The notes under the pieces: generated by a model
Databases searched by the model: none
Told to the model about the DNA's origin: nothing
What the model saw: only the letters and a program-made list of their open reading frames with translations
Program-made: the position numbers and the translations under genes
Source of the DNA: Zygaena filipendulae
Lineage: Eukaryota; Arthropoda; Insecta; Lepidoptera; Zygaenidae
Direction: 5' to 3'
NCBI GenBank assembly: GCA_907165275.2
Contig: OU015660.1
Coordinates: forward strand, 2,792,501-2,856,500
Length of the DNA stretch: 64,000 nt
Part shown: piece by piece, positions 53,530-63,471 of the stretch
How the letters are laid out: the number at the start of each line of letters is the position of its first letter
Numbering within the stretch: the stretch's first letter is position 1

Positions 53530-54490
53530 TTGTTCAATAAAACCGTGGATCATGTTTGGACCAAACCAAAGCAGTGAAGTTTAATAATAACATGGTCGCG
53601 TTGTTGCGGTTATGTTAATTAAACCTTTAAATATTTAGCCTGCCTGCCTTTCCGAATATGACAGGATAAAATAAAACACTTCATCCGTATTATTATTGTA
53701 TAATACAAAATATTTTATCACGAAAAGTAGTAATTATGAGGGAACGCAAACTGTGTTTATTTGATACAAAATGATACAATCATATTTCACTGTTTTCACC
53801 CTGGAAATGACACCACTAGGTACGGTACAGTGAGTATTTTTACAATACATGATTTTTACCACAAACTCCTGTTAAACTCCTAAAATTAGTTAAATTACTA
53901 TCATCAGTTATCAATTTCTATAATTCAGGAAACTTTGGTGAATTTAAAAAATAAAAGAGATACACACACATGAGCGTAGCCAGGGTGGGGCAAGCGCCCC
54001 ACCCTGGCTATGACCTGTAGGGTACCTAACCAAACCTTAAATATACCTTTAAATTGACTGATTAACAAATCGGTATATGCCCAGAGCCCTAACAGTTGGA
54101 AGTTAGAGGTACATTTTTGGATGGAAGATTTCGTGGTGTAGGTAGGTGAGCAATAAGAAAGTGTCTATAAATCTATAAAGTGTAACCTAGAATGAAAAAA
54201 TTAACTGGGGTAAGGCTCCGGGTATACATAGTTTGCTAGTTACAAAATTACTATTTTAGTCTGCTGGCCCACCCTGAGCATGACTGGCTACGCCCATGTA
54301 GGTACACACAGACGTAACCTATATAACTATTTCTGAACAAAATGTGTGTTAAAATCGGTCCCGTTTTGGAGTACGAATATGATTTGATGAATTTGTTTGT
54401 GATTTTGTTATTTAGTTTGTAAACCTTGTGTGTGTCTGCTGCGCAATAAAAAGTTAGAGTTGTCTCTCGCGCTCTATTCGGGGAGCTCGG
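53530..54490. other. Spacer, no gene seen
   Basis: AT-rich. A palindromic GCCACCCTGGCTATGAC / GTAGCCAGGGTGGGGCAAGC pair lies near 53976-54015, and a related CTGGCCCACCCTGAGCATGA at 54262. No exon. Confidence 0.4.
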
Positions 54491-54494
54491 AGGG

Positions 54495-54801
54495 AATAGG
54501 GATGTTGACTACTTACGAAAATCAAAATTCTTATTAGTCCATCAGTTAGAAAAAAGAAAAAAAAATACACTTTTTTTTTGCTTTTTCAAATTAATGAAAA
54601 TATACACACGTAAAGCGCATTTAAGTTTAGGGTGGGGGACTAGTGACGTAAAAACTCCGTACAAACTGCACCGTCACGCGAAATTTCAACTCAATGTATC
54701 GCCGTTATTTGTATATTACGTAAAAAAATAAAAAATACGTGTGAAATATTTTTTATTAATCTACACGAGAAACTAAAGAAAATTTAGTCAACTAACCCAT
54801 C
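54495..54801. mobile_element. MITE family A, copy 4
   Basis: Starts AGGGATGTTGACTACTTACG, keeps TAAAGCGCATTTAAGTTTAG, CACGCGAAATTTCAACTCAA, and ends AATTTAGTCAACTAACCC. Shorter centre than the 39463 copy. Confidence 0.82.
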
Positions 54802-54850
54802 CTGTTAAAAACCAATTCTTGAAATGTCTTCTAGCCAACGTTCGCTCTTA

Positions 54851-55213
54851 CGGTGCATACAGACTACATAGCAAAACATGTTATATATAACATGTTTCAG
54901 ATAATGTACACACTCAATGTTATATAACATGTTATATAACTTAGTCACGTTAGTTTTTTTGTTTTTCTTTTGTTATTTAAAAGTACAACAGTGCTGCCGC
55001 AGATAGTGAATCGTCTTCTCAGTGACGACATTGTGGATAGCACAGCAGTGAAGAACGAGAAACGACAATGGTTGTATAACATTGTCATATTGCTGTGTTA
55101 TTCTAATGTGTACACTCTTGTTTTATGTTGCAATACTGAATAACATTGTTAAATAGTATGGACGTGTCATATAATACAAGTTATCTAACATGTTACATAG
55201 TCTGTACGCACCG
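54851..55213. mobile_element. MITE family C, copy 1, TTA duplication at a stop codon
   Basis: Ends CGGTGCATACAGACTACATA and its near-complement TATG..GTCTGTACGCACCG, with CATGTTATATAACATG palindromes inside both ends. TTA flanks both sides (54848-54850 and 55214-55216), as in PIF/Harbinger-type MITEs. The right TTA is the TAA stop codon of cassette F24. A second copy lies at 63608-63990. Confidence 0.88.
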
Positions 55214-55401
55214 TTAATGGTTGTGATCATTCACAGCCGTGATTATTCTATTCTCAAAAGTCCTGATTTTCGCTTTGCAACCTTTGTTGTTAGATGTAGA
55301 ACAAACCCACCGGATATAGGCGCCGTTTGCGCTACGCTGACAGAAAGTATAGTCCCCGAGTTGTATTAAGGGTTTTCCTCTCCTTGAAATCACGTACATC
55401 G
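55214..55401 (-). CDS. mod(mdg4): FLYWCH alternative 3' exon F24
   Basis: Canonical 188-base cassette with acceptor TACAG before 55401. The 61 residues begin MYVISRRGKPLIQLGDYTFC. RWVCSTSNNKGCKAKI has C33/C41 and lacks the THH (TSNN); the end is DHNH. The TAA stop coincides with the TTA target duplication of the adjacent MITE, so the insertion left the reading frame and stop unchanged, but all natural 3' UTR beyond the stop has been displaced by 360 bp of MITE. Confidence 0.87.
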
Positions 55402-55604
55402 CTGTATAAAAAATAATTTATAAGATTAAACAACGGGAAATCGTTTCAAATATCTAAAAAAATATGAAAACAATTTTTAAGTAAAAAAAAAATTTACAAA
55501 AATTAAGATTATACTGTTTTACTATTATACTATATTACTATTATACTATTTTAAACAAGACCTATTTAATAATTAGAGTACTGTGTACGTGGTACGGAGA
55601 TAAG

Positions 55605-55715
55605 TAGACGTGTTAATAGTACCTACTGATGTTTACTCTGCAGCATTTGTGGCAAGGTCCACCAAATCTATTAGTACCTAAGCTTATGCCTTTAGTATTA
55701 TTTTAAAAGTTTTCC
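55605..55715 (-). pseudogene. Possible decayed FLYWCH cassette
   Basis: The minus strand shows GGGAAAACTTTTAAAATAAT, like GGGAAAACGTTAATCAAAAT of right-block cassettes. Further on, AGATTTGGTGGACC, GCCACAAATGCTGCAGAGTA and AACATCA resemble RWxCSTHxNKGCRAxI coding, with several lost bases. It has no intact frame. Confidence 0.4.
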
Positions 55716-55724
55716 CTATCATTT

Positions 55725-55985
55725 TAACCAACTTCAAAAAGGAGGAAGTTATCAATTCAAATGTTTACATATATTTTTTTTATGTGTCCGTCTATAAACG
55801 GATTTGCGAAATTCATTTTTCGTTCGAATAAAATTTCCCATTCCCACTTAAATTTCATATAGATGATGAGTTTTGGAGACTGACAACGGAACTCTTGAAG
55901 TGGGTTTAATTTTTTTGTTAAAATTTTGCTCATTGGATGGTCCGTTCGGGTGTGAACAGTAACATGGCAAATTAATAAACTCGGT
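55725..55985. repeat. Repeat beginning ACCAACTTCAAAAAGGAGG
   Basis: This opening is the familiar start of an abundant lepidopteran dispersed repeat, also seen as ACCGACTTCCCAAAAAGTAGG at 57643. T-rich body, no coding. Confidence 0.55.
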
Positions 55986-56003
55986 TGTGTACAAGTTGAA
56001 ATT

Positions 56004-56197
56004 TTAATGGTTGTGATTGTTGAAAATATTAATGATTTCGTTGTTATTGGCTATAATTTTTGCCCTGCAGCCTTTGTGGTTATGCGTGGAACACAGCCAT
56101 TTGATCATATGTCCGTTTGTGTAGCAGTAATGCTGGCAGAATGTGTAGTCTCCGACCTTGATTAATGGCTTCCCTCTTTTTGACATTATATATGATA
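56004..56197 (-). CDS. mod(mdg4): FLYWCH alternative 3' exon F25
   Basis: A 194-base cassette with acceptor TTTTTCAG before 56197. The 63 residues begin SYIMSKRGKPLIKVGDYTFC. Two extra residues in the linker (QHYCYTNGHMI) move the core to W33, C35, C43 and H61/H63 (KWLCSTHNHKGCRAKI, ending NHNH). Close to F20 and F27 in the STHNHKGCRA loop. Confidence 0.86.
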
Positions 56198-56219
56198 CTG
56201 AAAAAGAAATACGTGTATA

Positions 56220-57168
56220 ATTATTTATTACTTTAACATGCTGTAATTGTAGAGTGTCAGCAATAGACGATTGACTACAGAATAAACGACTGACGATATT
56301 ACGTAAACTTTAGTACTATAGTTAAACATTTATGGTTTCCTGCTTATTGTGATTTAAAATTCTGAAAACCCACGAATTGTTAATTACAAAAGCGGATGAA
56401 TTGGGCATATTTTTAAGTCCTGCTGCCATAATTTACCTGCTATAGGTGAAGCTTAAAGACGAATAAATCAGATTCAGGGTCGTGCAGTTTTAGGGAGTAG
56501 TACAGTTTAGGGGGAAATTCTCTTCTGATAGAACCACAGAAATTTGTGTACTCATAAAATATATTTATATGCATTTTATTTATATTATTATATATTATTA
56601 TGCATTTCTTATTTTTGTTTATTCATTTATTTATTTTACAATTTTTCTTTTATTTCTTTCATCCCTAGTTTTGTGTCTATCGAATCATTATTTTTATGTT
56701 TATTTATGTTTATATCTATGTCCTATGAGGGTTCAAAAAACGACGAAGCGCTACCGTACCTCCAGAAATGACGTTGAGCACGTGGTGATAGAGCCAAGAG
56801 TGGTTACAGTAAAATATTAAAAACTATGAATGGATCAATTAGGGGGCGTCTATTAATCACGTGAAGCTCGAAAGGGGGGCGGGAGGGGTGCGGAAAAAAT
56901 CACGAAATATCACAAGGAGGGAGGGGGGATATAATGAGGCAACGATTTTCGAAAAAATCAGATTATATCTGTATTTAAAGATAATATTCTGAAAATTATT
57001 TAAATATAACTACATAGGTACTTTGTGCTAAAAAATACACGTGATTTTGGGTATAAGATGGTGAAAAAGGGTCTAAAACTTCACCACATATCACCAGGGG
57101 GTTGCTAAAAAACATCACGTCGTTAATGGGCGCCCCCTTATCTGAGCAACATCGCTCGTACCAAAGCT
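56220..57168. other. Spacer, no gene seen
   Basis: AT-rich; hydrophobic short frames near 56544-56820 come from T-rich sequence and are not supported as genes. A GGGCGTC..ATTAATCACGTGA segment near 56844 pairs with the reverse-like CACGTCGTTAATGGGCGCC at 57115, suggesting a degenerate inverted-repeat element of about 290 bp (56840-57135). Confidence 0.45.
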
Positions 57169-57356
57169 TTAATGGTTGTGATTGTTTCTAACTTCAATGA
57201 TTTCATTTTTAACAGTATAGATTTTTGTCTTGCATCCTTTGTTGTAATGCGTTGAACAACACCACATCGTACGGAACCGATTGCTGTGACGCTGGAAATA
57301 AGTGTAGTCACCGATTTTGATTAACGTTTTCCCTTGCTTTGATTTTATATAAGATG
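57169..57356 (-). CDS. mod(mdg4): FLYWCH alternative 3' exon F26
   Basis: Canonical 188-base cassette without a start codon; acceptor TTTCCAG before 57356. The 61 residues begin SYIKSKQGKTLIKIGDYTYF. MWCCSTHYNKGCKTKI keeps C33 and C41 (with an extra Cys at 32), and the end is NHNH. Confidence 0.86.
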
Positions 57357-57639
57357 CTGGAAAGGAAAATTACGTTTTCATTATTCAGAATTACGGACTG
57401 AACTTTTTCGTTGAAATTGCGGGCCATCGCAAAAACTCTTTTGTTCGCTATGAATAAAGAGATAAACGAATATTTAAGTGTTCCTTTTATTGTAGATCAA
57501 ATCTTACGTCACAAAGCGTACTTGTATAGCAACACATCTCCTAATGGTGAAGTTTCCTCATCCTATGATAATTTTAAACGGAAACAACAAACAAACAAAA
57601 TGTTTAAAGCTAACTTTATGTAGTTAATTCAACAGTATT

Positions 57640-58380
57640 TTTAACCGACTTCCCAAAAAGTAGGAGGTTCTCATTTCGACGCGTATGTTTTTTTTTAATG
57701 TTTGTTGGGTGAACTGATTTTGATGATTCTTTTTTATTCGAAAAGCTAGTGCTTCCCATTGGGTCCCATTGTCATGAAATCAAGATCTGATGGTGGGATC
57801 TTGGAAAAATCTAGGGAACTCTTCAAAATTTATAGGCACACCTATGGCGATTTGGGTATTTTTTATAGTAAATCGTTCATTTGCTTTCGGAAAGCAAAAT
57901 TTTAAGAAGTGGAACTGATATGAAGACCACAGATGGTCATCGGAACTACTCAACAATAATACGTATTTCACGGGTTGCGATTGAAGCGATTTGGAAAACT
58001 GTTTTTTTATTTGAAATGGGATATTTCCGAATTGGTCCCATTGTCACTAAGTCAGGATCTGATAATGGGATCTTGGAGAAAGAAATCGAGGGAACTCTTC
58101 AAAATTTATAGGCACACCTATGACGATTTGGGTATTTTTATAGTAAATCGTTTATTTGCTTTCGGAAAGCAAAATTTAAAGAAGTGGAACTGTTGATGAA
58201 GACCACAGATGGTCATCGTAACTACTAAATAATAGGTATTTCACAGGTTCCGAATCGTTAACTTTAATGTGGTTTCTAAACAATTTAAGCTCGTCACAAT
58301 GTATATATGGTGAAGTGGAACTGATGTTGATGGACCAGGAGAACTCCTCAACAATTAACGTCCCTTCAATCGGGAAAAGC
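57640..58380. repeat. Dispersed repeat, two ~274-bp units
   Basis: Begins TTAACCGACTTCCCAAAAAG. GATCTGATGGTGGGATCTTG at about 57784 and GATCTGATAATGGGATCTTG at about 58057 mark the two units, matching those of 1-480. The following GCACACCTATG and AGTAAATCGTT phrases also match. No coding. Confidence 0.7.
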
Positions 58381-58489
58381 AATATATTGTAAAAGGTGAC
58401 GAGCAGTTGACATTAGGCTATTGTAACTTAAATAAATTTCAAACCAGACCCCTTAAAAGCGAGAAATAAACAAAATTTTAACAAAAGAA

Positions 58490-58812
58490 AAACCGACTTC
58501 CAAAAACAAAACTAAAAAGCTAAAAACAACAAAATACCGATTTAATCCAAAAGACCGCTACCACTGATCGGTTTGAAGTCGGTGACAAACCAAATATGGA
58601 GTAGATCTGTAGATGGGCTAAGTCCACTCCCCCCACGAGCTCGTCGTGAGCAGAGCAACCCAAGTGGGCAGACACAAGCAGGCTTGTCACCGAATTCAAA
58701 CCGATCAGTGGCAGCACAAACCAATAATAGTATTACGTGTATTTTTGTCTTTTGGATTAAATCGGTATTTTGTTATTTTTAGCTTTTTAGTTTTGTGTTT
58801 TTGCAAGTCGTT
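58490..58812. mobile_element. Foldback element
   Basis: The outer arms CCGACTTCCAAAAACAAAAC..AAAATACCGATTTAATCC and GGATTAAATCGGTATTTTG..GTTTTGTG..GCAAGTCG are inverted over about 60 bases. A second inner inverted pair (ACTGATCGGTTTGAA / TTCAAACCGATCAGT) surrounds a GC-rich loop. Non-coding; frames on both strands here are by-products of the symmetry. Confidence 0.75.
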
Positions 58813-58947
58813 TTTTTTTGTTAATAGTAATACTGAACAGTATCTAATTCCACTATTGAGTTTTCGGACGGAAAATTAACTTTAAAATTATAACCAAGAA
58901 ATACGTAACCTACAAATGAGATCTAAACTTTACAATAACCCATATTT

Positions 58948-59141
58948 TTAATGGTTGTGAATGTTGAAAATATCAATGATTTCTTCGTGTACAGTTTTGA
59001 TATTTGCTCTGCAGCCTTTGTGGTTATGTGTGGAACAATTCCACCGGGTTTTGTATCCATTGATGGAATGCTTGCAGAAAGTGTATTCTCCGATTTTTAT
59101 TAACGGTTTCCCCCTCTTTGAAATTACGGTCTCGTAAGACG
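58948..59141 (-). CDS. mod(mdg4): FLYWCH alternative 3' exon F27
   Basis: A 194-base cassette with acceptor TTTCCAG before 59141. The 63 residues begin SYETVISKRGKPLIKIGEYT; two extra residues lie near the N-terminus compared with F20. RWNCSTHNHKGCRANI supplies the Cys pair (C35, C43) and IHNH the final His pair. The frame is also open upstream of the acceptor, but the splice phase matches the array. Confidence 0.85.
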
Positions 59142-59289
59142 CTGGAAAAAAGTGTTTAATTAATTGTTTGATGTTGGTGATAAAATAACAGTATTTTTGA
59201 ACAATTTCGTAGATTAATCTTTGCATTTCGCAATATTAAAAATACGTAATTTTTTAATATAGGCGCGGTGAACGAGATCTGGGGGCACG

Positions 59290-59325
59290 GGAGTGCCCCC
59301 CCCCCCCCCCCCCTCCCCACAAGAC
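59290..59325. repeat. Poly(C) run
   Basis: About 18 consecutive C at 59298-59315 followed by TCCCC; likely hard to sequence, so its length is uncertain. Confidence 0.7.
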
Positions 59326-59412
59326 AAGTCAAGCAAAGCGGAACGGCACCACCTACCTTTTCTTGAAGCACTTCGTCGTTTTTTTAAACCCTTATAACTT
59401 GGGTTTGGATTA

Positions 59413-59566
59413 TACCATGCCCCGCGGTTTCACCCGCGGTAATTTCGGAGTTCCCGCGAGAATCCCGGGATAAAAGTACCCTATGTCCTTCTCTGTACCC
59501 CTGACAACGTGTACTATGCAATAATTAATTAAATTTCACCTGCGTTAATTTCAGAGTTCCCGCGGG
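59413..59566 (+). repeat. CCCGCGG-family repeat inside another repeat
   Basis: Sense copy (TGCCCCGCGGTTTCACCCGC, AAGTACCCTATGTCCTTCTC) inserted in the repeat shared with 2260-2450. Confidence 0.7.
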
Positions 59567-59645
59567 ATGAGGATGAGGATGAGGATAAGGATGATGATGA
59601 GGATGAGGATAAGGATAAGGATAAGGATAGGGATATAAGGATAAA
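59567..59645. repeat. (GATGAG/GATAAG)n simple repeat
   Basis: Hexamer-like GGATGA/GGATAA repeat for about 75 bases. Confidence 0.85.
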
Positions 59646-59749
59646 CAAAATTCTCGGAATATGTTGTCAATAGCGGACTTATTAAACATATAAAGTTTTA
59701 ATTGCATAGCTCTTATACCTACTTTAGATTTTATTGATATCTAAAAGCC

Positions 59750-60725
59750 CCGATTTCGTCACTGACTCACTGATGATCATCAAAATTCTTAGGGTATTTC
59801 CTAATATCCTAATTTTGTATGTTAGCTAATATTAGTACACAAACAACAAAAAAATTATAAAACTTTTATCCCCTAGTTTACGGGGTTGGGGGATAAAAGT
59901 TTATATGAGGATTCCGCATTTTTTACTGATATCACGCGTATCAGTTTGTGTTTGTAGCAGTTCGTTTGTTTATTGGCATACCACAACAACCTAAAAACAT
60001 TTGTTTTGTGTAAAAAAATGAAATTTATTTGAACCGGATAGTTACCAGATATCTGTTTCATTTCTAAAATAAAGCACCGAATTAACGTACATTTATTTAT
60101 ATTTATTTAATTGTTAACACACATGGTACCTATACGATGAATTACAATAGTACGTCTAGACCCGCGACAAATACGGTGAATACGGTTTTATTATAAGTAA
60201 TAGCCAATCGAATAGTGATTTTATGTATTAATTTATTTAATGAGAAACGCCGTAGTTTTAAGCTACCTTATTAGCTACCTTTTTAGTCTTTTTATTTACA
60301 TATACCTTTATTTAAATAACTAATGCCTAAAATAATGTATTGTTAATTGTTTTCCATTTTCATATCTAATTACAACAAAAGCAGGTCCTACAATTTTATC
60401 AGACATATACTGCATATACGGATAAAGTTAATTTCATTTCATATACTATATAACAAAATTAAAACAAAAACAAAAACAAATTTTAAAATTATGATAGGTA
60501 AAATTATGATGTTTGTACACAAAATATACAAAATAAATAAAATGAAAAGGATAAATAACTTAAAATAAAAAAATTACACACATACTAAATATAATTTATT
60601 ACCCACGAATCTCATCAATATCATAATAGGTATATTTTGTGATAATTTTTGATCGTTTCTTAATCACGCTTGAAATGCACATAGAATGTTTTTGATTGAC
60701 ACCTAAGAATACTTTCAATACTTTC
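59750..60725. other. Spacer, no gene seen
   Basis: AT-rich. TTATCCCC / GGGGATAAAAGT sequences around 59865-59900 form a local palindrome. No exon on either strand. Confidence 0.45.
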
Positions 60726-61057
60726 AATAGGCTAGTTTCCTGGGTAAAAAAATCAAAATTCTATTTAGTCCGTCAGTTAGACAATAAAAAAATAAAAGAC
60801 ACGTATTTTTTGCTTTTTTAAAATAATGGAAATATGCATAGATAAAGCGCATTAAAGTTTAGGGTGGGGGACTCGTGATGTCACAGCTCGCTATAACGTG
60901 CGAACAAACTGTAGCGAGGCGTGACGTCATGTGAAATTTCGACTTGATATATCTCCGTTATTTTTTGGTTACATAAAAAATAAAAAAATACGTGTCCAAT
61001 ATTTTTTAATAATCTACAAAACGGACTAAAAAAGAAAATTTAGGAAACTAGCCTATT
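60726..61057. mobile_element. MITE family A variant, left copy
   Basis: Ends TAGGCTAGTTTCCTGGGTAA and AATTTAGGAAACTAGCCTA, flanked by TA. The body matches family A (AAAGCGCATTAAAGTTTAGG, GTGAAATTTCGACTTGATAT). It is nearly the exact inverse of 61393-61724. Confidence 0.85.
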
Positions 61058-61072
61058 GCGGTATCAACAATG

Positions 61073-61392
61073 AATGGAGATGTGGACTACTTCTAAAAAT
61101 CAAGTCTAATTAGTCCGTCAGTTAGAAAATAAAAAAAACAATAGACACGTATTTTTTGCTTTCTTAAATAAATTAAAATATACAGAGATAAAGCGCAATA
61201 ATGTTTAGGGTGAGGGGGTCGTGGCGTCACTAACCGCAAAAACCGCCATACAAACTGTCAGAATAGTGACGTCACGCGAAATTTCAACTCAATATATCGC
61301 CGTTATTTTACGTAAAAAATGAAAAAGTACGTGTCCAATATTTTTTAATAATCTACAAGACGGACTAAAAAATAAAAATTAGTCAACATGCC
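61073..61392. mobile_element. MITE family A, copy between two inverted variants
   Basis: AATGGAGATGTGGACTACTT at the left and AAAAATTAGTCAACATGCC at the right; body as in 39463-39788. It abuts the next element with no spacer. Confidence 0.85.
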
Positions 61393-61724
61393 AATAGGCT
61401 AGTTTCCTAAATTTTCTTTTTTAGTCCGTTTTGTAGATTATTAAAAAATATTGGACACGTATTTTTTTATTTTTTATGTAACCAAAAAATAACAGAGATA
61501 TATCAAGTCGAAATTTCACATGACGTCATGCCTCGCTACAGTTTGTTCGCACGTTATAGCGAGCTGTGACATCACGAGTCCCCCACCCTAAACTTTAATG
61601 CGCTTTATCTATGCATATTTCCATTATTTTAAAAAAGCAAAAAATACGTGTCTTTTATTTTTTTATTATCTAACTGACGGACTAAATAGAATTTTGATTT
61701 TTTTACCCAGGAAACTAGCCTATT
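61393..61724. mobile_element. MITE family A variant, right copy, inverted
   Basis: The inverse of 60726-61057 with very few differences. Its right end (ACTAGCCTATT) lies two bases from the stop codon of cassette F28. Confidence 0.85.
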
Positions 61725-61944
61725 CATGTGGCCGAAGCAGCTGGTAACAGCGAAGATTTATGATTGTGGGCGTTCTCAATGTGTATTATTGCGTTATGAA
61801 CAGTGACAAGTTTGGCCTTGCAACCCTTGTTGATATGCGTCGAGCATCCCCAACGGATGCGGGAGCCGATGCAGTTTTGCCGACAGTAGGTGAAGTCTCC
61901 CAGTTTAATTAGAGTCTTCCCTCGCCTCGACGTCACGTAAGACA
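61724..61944 (-). CDS. mod(mdg4): FLYWCH alternative 3' exon F28
   Basis: A 221-base cassette with acceptor TTGCAG before 61944. The 72 residues begin SYVTSRRGKTLIKLGDFTYC. RWGCSTHINKGCKAKL has C33/C41, and AHNH ends the domain. The frame continues 11 residues (KSSLLPAASAT) to a TGA lying immediately beside the MITE at 61393-61724. The original stop after HNH, if any, has been lost, and the extension is unlike those of F1 and F2. Confidence 0.85.
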
Positions 61945-62176
61945 CTGCAAAAGAAGAAAATAATGAATGAGTGCGTGTAACCTTTATGCGCGATTGAAGT
62001 GAAACTGATATTGTACTCGTAAATAACAACGTGTAATCGCCATAGCAACGTTTCGACAGCGCATGTCTGGCCAGTTCATTTGTTAATAACAACGTCTAAT
62101 TGCCATAGCAACGTTTCGATTGCGCATTTCTGGCGAGCTCGGGCAGGCTGAGTTGCGTGCCGTCATCCAAAGCTAC

Positions 62177-62410
62177 CAGCGGAGCTAGGATGCGCAACAT
62201 GATATGTTTATCGAACGAAAGATAAAATTGTCGACACGACAAATATTTGTGGGCGTCCAAGCAAAAAAGTGCAGTAGTGGGGTATTGAGTTAAGACTAGA
62301 TTCGGTTAAACATTTTTTACCACAAGTAGACAAAACGATATATTATGTCGACGAGAATCGATAAAATGGCTCGATAAAATTTTATCATGTTGCGCATCCT
62401 AGCTCCGCTG
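62177..62410. mobile_element. MITE with CAGCGGAGCTAGGATGCG ends
   Basis: CAGCGGAGCTAGGATGCGCA at 62177 and its complement ending at 62410 form TIRs of about 28 bp (continuing ACATGATA). It includes the GTGGGCGTCCAAGCAAAA segment shared with 8353-8410. No clear target duplication was seen. Confidence 0.75.
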
Positions 62411-62590
62411 TTGATGTTTAATAGATATGATCAGTTTTTCCGGGCCACTTCATGAAATAGGCCGATATTAGTTGTGGACACGACATATCGATTTTTATGA
62501 CTCCTAATTCCGAAACTAAGGGCACATCCGTACTACTTCTTTTTTTAGTTGAATTTCCCAACCATTGGACGTTGTAAAGAAACTGCAATT

Positions 62591-62784
62591 TTAGTGACTA
62601 TGTTCATTTATTTTACCAACGACTTTACCAAAGGCGATGATAATGGCCGCCCTGCAAGACCTATAACATCTAGATGTACAATTCCATCGGGTTTCTTTGC
62701 AAGCGGCTGGGGCGGGTAACCTATAATATATGTACTGGCCCAATTGTATTAACGGCTTCCCTTGTCTCGATATTATATAGCGCA
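62591..62784 (-). CDS. mod(mdg4): FLYWCH alternative 3' exon F29
   Basis: First cassette in transcription order within the window. A 194-base exon with acceptor TTTTTCAG before 62784. The 63 residues begin RYIISRQGKPLIQLGQYIYY. The linker is unusual (RLPAPAACKE), and the core is RWNCTSRCYRSCRAA with an extra Cys at 39 between C35 and C43; the end is HSH, with H61 and H63. It lacks THH and is the most diverged intact member of the right block. Confidence 0.82.
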
Positions 62785-62789
62785 CTGAA

Positions 62790-63040
62790 AAACATCAAAC
62801 TCTATTTCAATTACTATTGCACGCGTGGGTTAAGTTTTAGTTTTAAATTATAAACGGCCGCAATTATAAATGTAACTTAATTATATTTAGTTGAATGCCA
62901 ATTAACATTAATTTAATGAAAGTCTCTGAGTGCGGCATTTTGCTTCTAAAATCTTTACTTGAAATTAATTAATCATTAAAACGACTGAGTGCGGCCGAAA
63001 GAGTAGTAAACAGGACACGCTATATACCTAATATGCGTAT
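62790..63040. other. Spacer, no gene seen
   Basis: AT-rich; GAGTGCGGC repeats twice (62928 and 62987). This would be part of the intron leading to the common 5' exons if they lie beyond the window. Confidence 0.4.
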
Positions 63041-63377
63041 AATGGGGATGTGGGCTACTTTTGAAAATCAAAATTCTAATTAGTCCGTCAGTTAGAAAAT
63101 AAAAAAACAATAGACACGTATTTTTTGTTTTTTTTTAATAAATTAAAATATACAGAGATAAAGCGCATTAAAGTTTAGGGTGAAGGGGTCGTGACGTCAC
63201 TAACCACTAATACCTACCGCAATACAAACTGTCAGAATAGTGACGTCACGCGAAATTTCAACTCAATATATCGCCGTTATTTTTTGATTACGTAAAAAAA
63301 GAAAAAAATACGTGTCCAATATTTTCCAATAATCTACAAGACGGACTAAAAAATAAAAATTAGTCAACATGCCTATT
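63041..63377. mobile_element. MITE family A, full copy
   Basis: GGGGATGTGGGCTACTTTTG at the left and TTAGTCAACATGCCTATT at the right; it contains GTGACGTCACTAACCACTAA and GTGACGTCACGCGAAATTTC. Confidence 0.85.
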
Positions 63378-63471
63378 ATGTATGTAACGTGCTTTGTCCA
63401 AAAAACTTGTGACATTAGGAGAGAGAAGCACACTTAAACTAGACAAATCATTGGTAAGAAAATAGACAGAT

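Noticed and set aside
56544..56820. Hydrophobic plus frames resembling a membrane protein
   Set aside because: Composition-driven by T-rich sequence; two frames overlap equally well and no domain or conserved start is visible.
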